Of a stretch of DNA of 64,000 bases, positions 9,297 through 20,412 are shown one piece after another. The position numbers and the translations under genes are program-made. Position 1 is the stretch's first letter. Each line of letters starts with the position of its first letter. The notes below the pieces were generated by a model that worked only from the letters and a program-made list of their open reading frames with translations, did not search any database and was not told where the DNA came from. The DNA is from Emiliania huxleyi CCMP1516 (lineage: Eukaryota > Haptophyta > Isochrysidales > Noelaerhabdaceae). The DNA is taken from the NCBI RefSeq assembly GCF_000372725.1, contig NW_005201165.1, positions 273,072-337,071 of the forward strand, in the 5' to 3' direction.

Positions 9297-11160
9297 CTGG
9301 ATTTTGGAGATCCGGTGCAGCAGTGCTGCCGCAAACGGGTGCGCAGGGGCACGATGGGGCCAGAGGTCGCCTCCGAGCGCCAGATCGATGGCTCATCGTC
9401 CGACGGCTCGATGGAGGAAGGCCCTATGCTCAGACTGACCGCGAGCGTCTGCGTCCTGAGTGCAAAATGGGATCGCGGCGGCGGTTGCGATGGCGGATGT
9501 CAAGTCGAATCGATGCTCTTAGCAGTGCCAGTGGGTGCCACGCGAGCACGGCAAACGTCGGCATAGCCGAGCCAACGCATCTTGGTTGGCCTCCCCGCGT
9601 AGTTCACGAAGCGGAGCAACGGCCTCGGAATTGCTGCAATCGTGCAGGGGCGGCGTGCCACTACGTCGGGTGCCGGCGCCCCGTCAGCATACCATGCTCG
9701 TCCGACACGCGCGCCCCACGCGGTGGGGCGCGCATGTCCCCTGTCTACCCTGAGCGCCTGCCTCTCGACATCAACGTCTCAACCTTCTGGCTCCGCGTGC
9801 ACAGCGAAGATCGTGCCACCCACCGGGTGGCACGGCCGATTGAGTAGGTGGCACTGCGAGGTATATGCTCCGACTTCGAGCGCTTAGGCACGGCAACTTT
9901 CTGAGACCGACAGGTAGGAGGGGCTGCGCGCGGGCGGCGCGCCCGCAACGGAGCGGAGAAGTTTACGGAAAGACGAAACAGAAAGTCCGTGGAGAGGCGT
10001 AGGAGTTCTATTTTCTTCATTCAGGCAAAAGGACAGGAAAGCAGACGGGACAAGCTCTTCCTCACAGGCAAGCTCGCCGCCGCGGCAGGCAATCTCTCGC
10101 CGCAGGCAATCTCTCGCCGCAGACAATCTCTCGCCGCAGGCAAGAGCTCGCATGCTCCCGGTGCGCCCCATTCGTTTTCGCTGTCCTTCACCGCGACCGG
10201 CTGTCTGTCGCGGCAGCAAGTCAGTGTGGCCAGGGGCCGTAAGAGTGGAAACGCTGGTATGTGCGGAGGGAGCGCGCGATCAAATGTCCGGTGATAATGG
10301 GGAGATGCCACCCAGGCCAGCCAGGGCAGGGGCGGAGGGCGAGGCAGGAGGGCGGGATGGGCGCTTTTGCAGTCCCTTGCCCAGTGTTGTGCGCAGGAAT
10401 TTTTTTCCTTCTTTTCTGCCCGCCGTCAATCTGTGTGTGTATGAGCGTCGCCGAGCTCGCGAGCGTTCGCCCGTCGAGGTGTGGTGACAGAGTGGCACCG
10501 CGGGCAGACAAACGTCTTCTTTCCTGGAGAGACCAGATTTACTAAGTGCACGGTCCTCTGCCGCGTGGGCGGCCGTGGGAGGGTGTGCGTTGTGCCCGAG
10601 TTTGAGGATGCCCTCGCCGGAGAGCTCGTGGACGCGGGCATGCAGCATGACTTCACGCAAGCCGTCGCCTTCAAAATACGGCAGAGGCGCGTGCTACTAA
10701 CGGATGCCGTGCCGGATGACATTACTGCGCGCGTCTGCCAGGCTGCATGGACATGGCGGGCTGCAGCCCAGTAACCGGACGGCATTCTCCGCTACAGACC
10801 TACTCTCATCAGGCAGAGCAAGAGGCGTGTCGTCGGGAATGATCGACGTAGATCTCTTGGCAACCGTACACCAGGGCCTTCTGCTTACCCGCTAGGTGCC
10901 CCAGCCAGCCCGCTGCCGCCGTTTTGCATAGCTGAACGTGCGGATCCTGCGATGCACTTTTCCGTGGGTCAGCCATCTGTGCGAATGCGAGAGCGCGCCG
11001 GTGCAGCCTGCTGGGGGCATGCAATAGAGCCCTATAGGAGCGCCCACCAGGTGGACACCCCACGCTGCGCACCCGCGAGGACACTGTCATGGTTTTGCAC
11101 ATGCTGTGTGTGGTGACTGGTGTGCGAGCCGCGCTGGACATCAGATAGCTCTTATTCACG
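9297..11160. other. Gene-poor repeat-rich interval
   Basis: No convincing gene is seen. A fragment of family B (CCCAGTGTTGTGCG) occurs near 10380. The plus-strand ORF at 10481-10774 (GTG start, 97 residues) has a protein-like stretch around GRVCVVPEFEDALAGELVDA but no family match, so it is not called as a gene. Confidence 0.4.
10086..10146 (+). repeat. 17-bp tandem repeat
   Basis: Between three and four copies of CAGGCAATCTCTCGCCG occur head to tail, one with an internal A/G change. No gene contains them. Confidence 0.8.
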
Positions 11161-11162
11161 AC

Positions 11163-11450
11163 CTGCAGCCACCCGACGCGGCGCCTGTGTGTTTACGATC
11201 CTTCGACTATCCCCACGGCGGCGTGTGAGCACGTCCCGCAGGCTGCGACGCGCCACGGACCATTGTACATCCCCCGACTTTCTCCAGTATTCAGCAGTAT
11301 TGCAGTATTCAGCGCAAGACCGCAGCCATCCAACCCGGCGCCTTACGATCCTTCAACTACCCCCACGGGGTCGTTTGAGCCACGCCCCGCAGGCTGCGAC
11401 GCGCCACGGACCACTCTACGTCCCCCGACTTTCTCCAGTATTCAGCAGTA
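11163..11450 (+). repeat. Tandem duplication of a ~130-bp unit
   Basis: The segment starting CACCCGACGCGGCGCC near 11170 is repeated from about 11330. Both copies contain TACGATCCTTC, CGCAGGCTGCGACGCGCC and CCCCCGACTTTCTCCAG, and both run into CAGTATTCAG units. The copies differ by scattered substitutions and small indels. Confidence 0.85.
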
Positions 11451-11755
11451 TTCAGCAGTATTCCAGCAGTATTCAGCAGTATTCGGCAATATACAGCAAT
11501 ATATCCCAGTATTGCGAACTATAAGCCAATAATGGGGCAAGCAAGCTGTGAGTATATTGGGATATACTGCTGTATATTGCAATATATTGCGGAAGGATTG
11601 AGGTGCTTGGCGGCGCCGAGATATACTCCAATATATCCCAGTATTCGGCTGGAAGATGTTCCTCCAATATCTCCGTATATTGCGCAATAGTGCGCAATAT
11701 TGGAGTATATTCCAGGGGTGCAATATACCCCAGTATATCCCAATATATTCACAGC
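11436..11755. repeat. Second AT-rich palindromic module
   Basis: CAGTATTCAG-type tandem units (11436-11490) are followed by a mosaic of inverted AATATATCCCAGTATT, TATATTGGGATATAC and TGCGCAATA units up to about 11755. TATAAGCCAAT is shared with the 8.94 kb module. The right end lies about 100 bp before the GH31 start codon. Confidence 0.8.
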
Positions 11756-11853
11756 GCCTTGCTATTTGTCAGTATTCTCTGTGGAGTTGTGACTGTGCCA
11801 GAGTCGCCAGTGGCGAGTCGGAGTGGCGAGTCGGGCGACGCAACCGACCGCAC

Positions 11854-14800
11854 ATGATCCTCGCCGCCATCTTCCCTCCGGCATCGTCAATCTCGGCGTC
11901 GCCGCTCGCGTTTGAGCTCTACCCGTACGAGCCGGCGGCCGATCCAGCGGCTGCTGTCGTCGTCGGAAAAGCCCGTTTCACGGTCCTGACGCCGAGGCTG
12001 CTGCGGCTCGAATACTCTGAGACTGGAACCTTTGAGGACCGCCCGACGTTGGCCTTTGTGAACCGCAAGCAACCCGTCCCCGAGTTCACCTGGAGCGCCG
12101 TGGCGGGCACGCTCACCACCGCCGCTCTGCGCCTCCACTACGCGGGCGGCGCCTTTTCGGCACAATCGCTGTGGGTGACGCCTGCGCCCGGTGCGAAGCG
12201 GACCGCGTTCGCTGGATGGAGATTCGGCATGACGTCCGACGCCGACCCAGGCAACCTGCGAGGCACGATCCGCACGCTCGACCGAACGGCCAACATCTCG
12301 CTCGATTGCAACCATCTCACGAGCGATCGGCACTGCGCTTGGGGTGTGGTGTCTCAGAGTGGCTGGTCGCTGGTGAACGAGACGGGCGTGCCGTGCCTCG
12401 GGGCGGACGACTGGTGGGCCGACGCCGAGGGCTCGATGCTACGCAACATCGACACGCACGACCTCTACCTCTTTGCCCACGGGCACGACTACCCCGCAGC
12501 CCTTCATGACCTGCAGGCCGTGGGCGGAAAGGTGCCGCCCCTCTCCCCGCCGCAGCCTCGGCGCCAGTTATTCGCTGAATGAAGTCATCGAATCGCTTGT
12601 CAACAGGTGCCGCTCCTGCCCCGCCGCAACCTCGGCGTCTGGTTCACGCGCTGGTACGACTACGACGCGGCGGACGTGCGTCGCCTCGTGGGCGAGTTCG
12701 AGCGGCGCGCGCTGCCGCTCGACGTCCTGGTCCTCGACATGAACTGGCACACAAAGGACGCCTGGACGGGCTACAGCTTCGACAAGACCCTCTTCCCCGA
12801 CCCGGCCGAGGCGCTCGGCTGGCTCCGCTCCAAGGGCCTCGCCGTCGCCGCCAACCTCCATGACGCAGAAGGCGCCGCCGTCGCCGAGGGGAGGAGCGGC
12901 CCGCGGCCGCCCACTGCTCGCATGGATGATCCACCGGTCACCGCCGGGTAGGCATCAACCCGTGGGAGGAGCGGCACGCCGCCGCCGCCGCGGCGATGGG
13001 CCAGCCCAACGCGAGCGGCCAGCTGGCCCTCCGCCTGACGAGCAAGGAGTACGTCTTTGCGCTCGAGGACGTGGTGCTGCGCCCGCGCGAGGAGGAGGGG
13101 ATGCGCTTCTGGTGGATCGACTGGCAGCAGGGAGAGACGCAGGGCGGGACGGGCCAGGACCACCGCCCCGACGGAAAGATGAACCCGACCGTCTGGACCG
13201 CAAAGGCGAGAGTCACCGACTCGCTCCGGCGATGCCGCACGGGCGGCGGCTGCTCCGACCTGCGCGGCGTCACTCTGTCTCGCTGGGGCGGGCTGGGCCA
13301 GCACCGCTACCAGCACGGCTTCTCGGGCGACGTGGCCGGGCTCACGTGGGCCAACCTCGCCTACCAGGTCTCCTCTAGACCTGCCCTCGCCCTAGTCCCG
13401 CCCGATCCCGCCCGATCTCGACGGGTCTCACCCGCCTCGCCGTCCCCGCCTCCCAGGCGTACTTCTCGGCCACCGCCTCCAACGTCAACTTTGGGTTCTG
13501 GTCGCACGACCTCGTCGGACCCGGATCGGACCCCGAGATGTACGTGCGCTGGCTGCAGCTCGGAAGCCTGTCGGGCATCATGCGGATGCACGACCGCGGC
13601 CTCTCGGCCGGAGGATGCATGCCGTGGCCAGACTCCGACAGCGCGTGCTCGACTGTCGAGCCTTGGGACGTGCCGCGCGCATTCTACGAGGCGGCCGCGA
13701 GCGCGCTCCGGTCGCGTGCGAGTATGCTGCCCTACATCTACACGCAGGCGCGCGCGGCGTTCGACTCGGGGCTCGGCCTCACGCGGCCGATGTACTACTA
13801 CCACCCCGAGGAGCAGGGCGCCTACCCGTCCAGCAAGGTGGTCTCGGCTCCCCTCGGCTCCTCTCGGGCTCCTCTCGGGCTCCTCTCGGGCTCCTCTCGG
13901 CTCCTCTCGGGGGCTCCTCTCGGCCCCTCTCGGGCTCCTCTCGGGGGCTCCTCTCGGCCCCTCTCGGCTCCTCTCGGCTCCTCTCGGCTCCTCTCGGCTC
14001 CTCTCGGCTCCTCTCGGCTCCTCTCGGGCTCCTCTCGGGCTCCTCTCGGGCTCGTCTCGGCTCGTCTCGGCTCGTCTCGGCTCGTCTCGAATCCCGGCTG
14101 CTCTCGCCGCCAGGAGGAGTTGCTCGGCCAAGTCCCGAGCACACGGCAGTACTACTTTGGACGCGACCTCCTAGTCGCGCCCGTGACGGCGGGAGGCGAG
14201 TGCGTGCGCGCGAATGCGACGCGCCCAGCCGCGACCGCCGCCGGCGGCGGCGGCAGCTGCGGCGGCGGGGCGGCGGCGGCACCGCCGCCCGACGCGCCGT
14301 GCGGTCTGGCGCGCACAGAGGTGTGGCTGCCTCCAGGCGTGTGGTACGAGGTGCACACGGGGTCTCTCCTGAAGAGGGCAGCGCCCCAGACCACCACGCT
14401 GGGCGTGCACCTGCTGGACGTGCCCACCTATGCCGTCGGCGGCTCGGTGGTGCCGCGCAGGCCGCTCTTCTCCTCCACGGGCGAGGTCGCCGTCTCGCCC
14501 GGTCTCGCGGGCGAGGCGTACGCTGCCGTCGAGTGGACCCTCTACCCGGGTGCGGCGGCGGGCTCGGGCAGCATGTACGAAGACGACGGCGAGACCTACG
14601 CGTACTTGCGTGGCGACTCGGCGACGAGTACGCTCGTATTCGCGATGGGCGGCGGGACGAGCCCCACTCTCGACGTCAACATCACCGTCGCCGTCTCGGC
14701 AGGAGGGGCCGCCGCCCTGCCTCGGACGCGCACGCACTCGCTCCGGCTCCCGAACACGCCGCCGCCGACGCGCGTCCTCTTCAACGGGGCGCCGCTCGGG

Positions 14801-15262
14801 AAGTCGCGCTTCGGCGGCCCGGCCTCGTGGCACTACGACGGCGACGACGTGGCGGTGGTCGTCACCCTGCCCCCCTCCCGCACCACCGACCCCGCCCGGG
14901 TGGTCGCCACGTTCGAGCCCCACCCGCCGGCCGGCCTGGACGGGCTCAAAGGGCTGCTCGCCGCCTCCCGGCGCGCAAAGGCCGCGCTCAACCTCCGCAG
15001 GATGGCGCCGGGCGAGCACTCATCCCACCTCGACCCGCTCGGCGCGCCCCTCGCCTACGTCGCAAGCGCGCCCGACTTGCTGGCGAGCGCGGCTGGCTCG
15101 CCCGCCTTTGCAGCCACGGTGGCAAAGGCGCGGCTGCGGTACGCGGCCGCAGCGAAGGAGATCGGAAACCTCGCGGCAAACGTGACCAAGGACGCCGACA
15201 AGTTGCGGGCCATGTATGCCAGCGAAATCCTCGAGGCGGCGCGGGTGGCATATAGTGGGTAG
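11854..15262 (+). CDS. Glycoside hydrolase family 31 enzyme
   Basis: Five exons (11854-12531, 12607-12871, 12952-13367, 13457-13837, 14114-15262) give 962 residues. GH31 enzymes are retaining alpha-glycosidases on a TIM barrel. Signs of the family are NLGVWFTRWYDYD, VLVLDMNWHTKDAWTGY and the nucleophile-strand region FWWIDWQQG. RWGGLGQHRYQHGFSGDV carries the probable acid/base Asp, and FGFWSHDL, MRMHDRG and RQYYFGRDLLVAPV follow. The WIDWQQ form differs from classical lysosomal or ER alpha-glucosidases (WxDMNE), so substrate specificity is open. Introns 1, 3 and 4 are GT-AG; intron 2 is GC-AG (phase 1). Intron 4 is a 276-nt minisatellite without stop codons and divisible by three. No clear signal peptide is seen. 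Its neighbours are other carbohydrate-active genes. Confidence 0.9.
13838..14113 (+). repeat. 10-13-bp minisatellite filling GH31 intron 4
   Basis: Runs of CTCGGGCTCCT and CTCGGCTCCT with a few longer units make up almost the whole intron. It begins with GTGGTCTCGG and ends with CGCCGCCAG. The reading frame stays open through it, and all six frames are largely open. Confidence 0.9.
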
Positions 15263-15512
15263 TTGCCGTTTCCGGTGTTAGAGAGGTGTTAGAGCCGTAC
15301 TCTGTACACTGACAGAGCTCACGCGCCCCTGGAGTGTGGAGACGACACACCGCGGCGGAGGCCGGAGCGGATTTGTGCCATACTGCCATTTGTCATTTGA
15401 GGAGATGCAGTAACCAGTATGCAGATGTGGTCTCTGAAAGAAATATTCGACTCTCACAAGCAAAAGCGAGAGACTCCACACGCAGCGCACCCTCACCTGT
15501 CCGTGTATTCTC

Positions 15513-16969
15513 TCAGGTGCGGGTCGAATTGCAGCAGCGCATTTCGCCGGTCGCCTGCGCGGGAGGCGCAGGAGGTTGGGGGGTGATGGTGACGATGAGG
15601 GAGGACGCGATGGCGGTGGCGGTGGCACGGGCCGCGCCTGTCTTTGCGTTGCGCAGCTCCTGCTCGGCGGTGAGCGGCACCTGCCACGGGCTGGGATACT
15701 GAGCACGCTCAGATGATCCGAACATCCATGCTGGGCGCGGCACCTCGGTGCCCGAGTAGCCGATCGCCCGGTTCTTGTGCATCTCGGCCACGTCAGCAAC
15801 CTCGAGCAGTGGAAGCACGCTGCCCGCCGCATCGACCGCACCGGCCGCCTCCTCGGCGCTGCCTGTCCCGCGCGCCGTCGCCGCAAGCAGCGCCTCGGCC
15901 TCCACCTCCCACGCGAGCTCCTCGCCGCTCTCGCGCGCCTGTCCACTCCGGGCGTGCCTCGCCGTCAGGAGACGCCGCAGCAGCGCCCCCCTCCCTCCCT
16001 CCCTCCCCCCCCCCCTCTCGCTAAGCGCGCCTCCGCCCACGCCGGCGCCTCCTCGAGTCCGGGCGGCGCGCCGAGCAGCGTGCGTGCGGTGCCGGCTGCC
16101 GCGCGCCACGCCTGTGACGCGGGGTGCGGGAGCCCCTCCTGAAGACGAGTCTGGCGGACTGCAGGGTGGACTGCGTGGGTGTCGTGTGTGTGCGCGCCAC
16201 GCCTTGAGCGCGATCTGCGGCTCGCCGCCCACAGTCAGGTGCACCTCCTGCGGCGCTCTCCCCGCGAGGAGGAGCTGCACGAGCGCCTGGTGCAGGCGGG
16301 GCGGTGGGGGAGGGAGGCGCGAGGGAGTGGAGAGAGCGGGCAAGGAGCGGGTGTGGTGCGAGGGAGTGCAACGAGGGAGTGCGGCGAGGGAGTGTGCCGC
16401 CGCGCCTCGAGCCCGAGGGCGGTGGCGGTGGTCGGGCGCCACCCCTTGACGCCCGCGCCGAGGAGAGGGGCCGCGACGCTGGCGGCGCCGAGGGCGGCGG
16501 CGGTGCCGAGCGCCGAGTGCCACGCCCCGAAGAGCAGCTGGTCGGGCGGCGAGAATTGCAGCCACGACGGGTGCCTGCCGAGGTTGGCGGCCGGCGAGTC
16601 CTGGTGGACGTTTGAGACCTCCTCGTCGCGGAGCGCGCCCGTGTACAGTCCCTCGTACCCAAACTCGGAGTCGGGCGCGACGGCGTGGACCAGGTGAGCC
16701 GCGTCCAAGTCACCGGGCGCAGACGTGACTACAGACCTCCCCGTGGGGCAGCGGACGGGCGCCGAATTGCCCTCCTTGACGCCGGACGTCCAGCGCGTGA
16801 TGTCGCGCCGGACGCGTCGCACCTCCTCCTTTGGAAGCGTCGGAAGCGCGAGGCACTCGGCCTCGAGCGCCGGGCCTGCTGCACTGCGGATGGCGCCGTC
16901 CACCGACCGCCTGTTGATGAACCGCCAGTACCTGCTCACACGCTGACAGGTTCGACACGGGCCTCTCAC
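15513..16969 (-). CDS. Unknown spliced protein, 5' end unresolved
   Basis: At least four exons seem to be joined. The first visible coding block is about 16956-16440 (YWRFINRRSVDGAIR to about GVKGW). Blocks containing ALVQLLLAGRAPQEVHLTVG (about 16291-16207) and EGLPHPASQAWRAAAGTART (from about 16142 down) follow. The terminal exon (from about 15952) starts ARESGEELAWEVEAEALL and stops at 15513. A hydrophobic Ala/Leu segment after FGAWHSALGTAAALGAA may cross a membrane. No family was recognised and no ATG opens the first block, so another exon probably lies between 16970 and 17290. Introns carry GAGGGAGTG-type simple repeats. The gene is called because frame, splice motifs and amino-acid composition agree across blocks. 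Confidence 0.45.
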
Positions 16970-17293
16970 GGCGCACAGAGAGGGTTGCGATGGCAGTACA
17001 TGGGCTGCTCATTGCCGACCAGCGAGTCATTTGCCGGCGTGATTAGCACTGGTGCGGCCGAGCGCTCGAGCGACCCGCGCCGGAAGCGAATGATGCAGCT
17101 CCTCCTCATGTGTGTGTGAGAGAGAGGGCCAGGTCAGGTGCACGGGGCCAGGGCGAACTGGCACGGGCGTAGCAATGGGTAGTTGGCCCAGCGAATCCGC
17201 GCCGAAGAATTTAATATTGCGAAAAAAATCAAAGCCGCGCTCCCAAGTGATGGAGAAATGAAGCAAAGCATGCGCATCACACACACGTCACCG

Positions 17294-20200
17294 TCACCGT
17301 AGGTACTGCGGCAGCAAGCGCGCCTCGAGCTGCCCGAGCAGGTCGTGTATGACGCGCTGGTGCTCCGCGTCGCCAATCAGGTTCACAGACTCCTTTGGAT
17401 CGGACGCGAGCTCATAAAACTCGCACGCTGTGGCGGTTCCCCCACGCTCGTAGCCCTCGTGGGACTCGGAGGCGGCGGCGGAGGCGGCGGCGGCGGAGCC
17501 GTTGGCGAGCGCGCCTCTTCTGTACGGACAGAGGAGCTTGCTCGTGCCCTGGCGGAGCATGTGTTTGGCCGGCACGCCATCCAGGTTACCCTTATTGTGG
17601 TAGTCGAGCGCGTAGACCGCCTCCCTCGACGGCGCCCTGCCGCCACCCACGAGGTGCTGAGCAAAGCTGATGCTATCGGGAGCCTGCCCCGGAGGCGGCT
17701 TCACGCCGACCAGATCGCAGAGAGTGGCAAACAGGTCGGTGATGCTCACCAATCCCGTGTGGACGCCACCCTTGAGCACGCCGCCCCCGTCCCAGCGCAC
17801 GATCATCGGGACGGCGTGCCCGCCCTCGTAGAGGCTTCCTTTCGTGCCGCGCAGGCCGTTGCTCGTGTCGTGGCCAACAGGCGCCGAGACTGGCAGGCCG
17901 CCATTGTCGCTCGCAAAGACGACGATGGTGCTGCGGAGGAGGTGCCTGGCGTCCAGCGCCTCCACGAGGCCCTTCACCTGCAGGTCGAGCTCGTGCACCA
18001 TGTCGAGGTGCGCTGATACGGTCTTCCCGGCGACGGGCTCGCCGCGGAAGGCGAGCGGCGGGGAGTGGGGCGTATGGGCGGCCTGCGAGCAAAAGTGGAT
18101 GAAGAAGGGGTCGAGGGGCCGGTCCGCGAGGTGGCGATCGAGGAAGGCCTCCGTCTTGCCGAGGAGCCAGAGCCCATAGTTGTTGCTCTCCCAGCCGGGC
18201 ATCGCCACGCCCCAGAATGCGATTCGGCCCTCCGGCGTGCCAATCAGGCTCACGCCATTCGAGTTGGGCACCTCGGTATAGTTGTGGTACTCGACGACGC
18301 CCCTCGGATCGCCCACCAAGATGTCGTCCTCGAACATGGCGTACGGGGCCGTCTGGATCCCGCCGAGAGACATGTAGGAGTGCTCGAACCCGAGCTCTCT
18401 GGCTGCATTGCGCAGCGGGCTGGTGAAATCGTACTCCTCGTCGTTTCGCAGCAGGTCCCACCGGCTGTAAAGCCACCGATTCGACGCGTGCTCCGGCTTC
18501 ATGCAGACGCTGCTGCTGCCGCCGTGCTCCGGCCGGAGCGGCCACCCGCCGCCCAAGTGCCACTTGCCTACTTAGCACCGCTCACAAGCTCAGAGTGTGG
18601 CAGCGTGACCCAGGGACGGGTATCCGCGGCAGCCGCCAAAGAAGGCGGTGTCGAAGTTGGCCGCCCGCAGCACTTGGGCTAGCGACGCCTGCCCGTCGAG
18701 GAACTGGTTGCTGCAGTCCGGCTCCGGCTCGTACGTACCGACGGGATGCCTTCCTCTCTGCGGGTACCTGCCCGATAGGATGCTGTAGCGGGACGGTCCG
18801 CACCAGGGCGTCGCGTGCGTGTCCGTCAGAGTCATCCCCTCGGAGGCGAGCAGCGTGTCGATGTGCGGCGTCTGCACCTTGCTGCGTGGGTTGTAGCTCG
18901 ACACGTCCCCAACGCCGATGTCGTCGCCTAGGATGACCAATATACTCGGTGGCGGGGATGGTGGAGGCGACGGAGACGGCGGTATCGAAGGAAGCGACGG
19001 CGACGACGGCGTCCGCACGTGAGAGGTAAAACCCGCCGGCGCTGATGGTGGCAGCGGTAGCTTTGAGTCGGACGGCAGCGGTAGCTTTGAGTCTGAGATA
19101 AGAGGATCCAGTTCGGGTAAGTCATAGAAGCGGATGTAGTCAACCAGCATCTCGCTGGGTAGGTCACTGTTATTGATCGGCCCGCCCGCCCACAAGGGGT
19201 CTCTCAGGGTGTACTCCAGGATCACCCTCGCATCCAGGTTGCTCGGCACGTCGCGCTGCCACTCGAGGTGCGACGCGTTGCAGTGGCCGCCGTACCTCTC
19301 GCAGTTGTGGTTGCCCCTGGCCCGCACCGTGCCACCCGAAAAGGTCCTGTACGGCAAGCTCCTCCAGGCTGGCCCGTCCTGCGCTAGAAACCATTCGATT
19401 TTGCCCGCAGACACCTTGAGTCCCACCGTGAGGAACTCGTAGTAGTCGACCGAGCCGCCCTGAAAGTGGGCCGAGTGTCCTGGAAAGTGCCCCCTATATT
19501 CCTGCTGGGTCACAAATATGTGATCCTCAGCCCGCGCCCGGTAGCCGAGAAGATCTTCGGGCTGCTCGTCCCGCTCGAAATCGTGCCACCAAATCCCGCT
19601 GTAGAACTTGGTCTGTTCTCGGTTGGCGTGGAACTCGAAGATGTCAATCTCGAATAGGTCAGCCGGCGTTCCGAAGGGGTTGTTGGGCATCGCCCACAAG
19701 GCGCAGAATCCACCGGCATTGTCGGGCAGTTTGAGTCGCACCTCAAGGTACATGTTGTTTCTCAGCGGGTAGCCGAGGCTGGTGTGCACCGCGCCTGAGG
19801 AGTAGTGGAAGTCGACGCTGTCGAGGCGTGGCTCGCTGGGCCCAGCGAGCGGCGGCGCCTCCTGCTTCGCTGTCATCACGAGCTTACCATCGCGCACGCT
19901 GAGGTTCTCGCGACGAAACGCGGCGCTGACACCATTGTTAAGAGTGTTGTCCTTGTTGACTCCGATGCCAAACATGTCTTGGTCGTAAGTGTCGCCGTCA
20001 AACTCATCCCCGTATGCATACGTGGAGCCCGGAGGGCCTGCACCAAGCCACGGCTCGGGCCGCGACGGCCGATACGGCGGCGGTGGCGGCGGCGGCGGCG
20101 GTGGCGGCGGCGGCGGCGGTGGTGGCGGCGGCGGCGGCGGTGGCTCTTCTTCCTCCTCCCCTCCAGAGAGCGGTGGCGGTGGCGGTGGCGGTGGCGGTGG

Positions 20201-20341
20201 CGGTGCTGGCGGGCATGTGATGCCCGAATCGTCTCCGTCGAACAGCAGGCTTGGCTGGAGGCAGGGACGCACGGCATCGAAAAGCTTGCCTGGCCTCTTG
20301 GTTGTTGCAAAGCCCAAGCAGAAGATCAATGGCAGGTGCAT
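17294..20341 (-). CDS. GH16 glycosidase fused to type I sulfatase
   Basis: Two exons, 20341-18634 and 18567-17294, are joined by a 66-nt GC-AG intron (phase 1), giving 993 residues. A short signal peptide (MHLPLIFCLGFA) precedes a Pro-rich linker (about 45-90). A GH16 domain then runs from about 95 to 390, with the catalytic motif EIDIFEFH holding nucleophile and acid/base glutamates. A Ser/Pro linker leads to a sulfatase domain: ILVILGDDIGVGD (metal-binding Asp pair) and WCGPSRYSILSGRYP, the CxPSR signature whose Cys becomes formylglycine, then KWHLGGG, FASDNGG and LRGTKGSLYEGG. GH16 members cut beta-glucans or galactans such as carrageenan, so the fusion suggests secreted cleavage plus desulfation of one sulfated polymer. 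GH31 and a sugar transferase lie nearby. Both catalytic motifs are intact. Confidence 0.92.
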
Positions 20342-20412
20342 GCGAGTCGCCGTAGTCGCGCGTCCTCTTGCGCGTCAACTTTGAGTGTTGCAACACGCCA
20401 AGTTTGTGGGAC

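Noticed and set aside
10086..10146. CRISPR-like array of CAGGCAATCTCTCGCCG units
   Set aside because: Units are directly adjacent without spacers, the genome is eukaryotic, and there are no cas genes; it is a simple tandem repeat.
10481..10774. Possible small gene with GRVCVVPEFEDALAG
   Set aside because: It has no ATG, no homology that I recognise, and lies in a repeat-rich interval; support is insufficient.
13361..14131. 256-residue minus-strand ORF with repeated Arg-Glu-Glu-Pro-Arg-Gly units
   Set aside because: It is a shadow of the GH31 exon and the intron 4 minisatellite; all six frames are open there because of the repeat.
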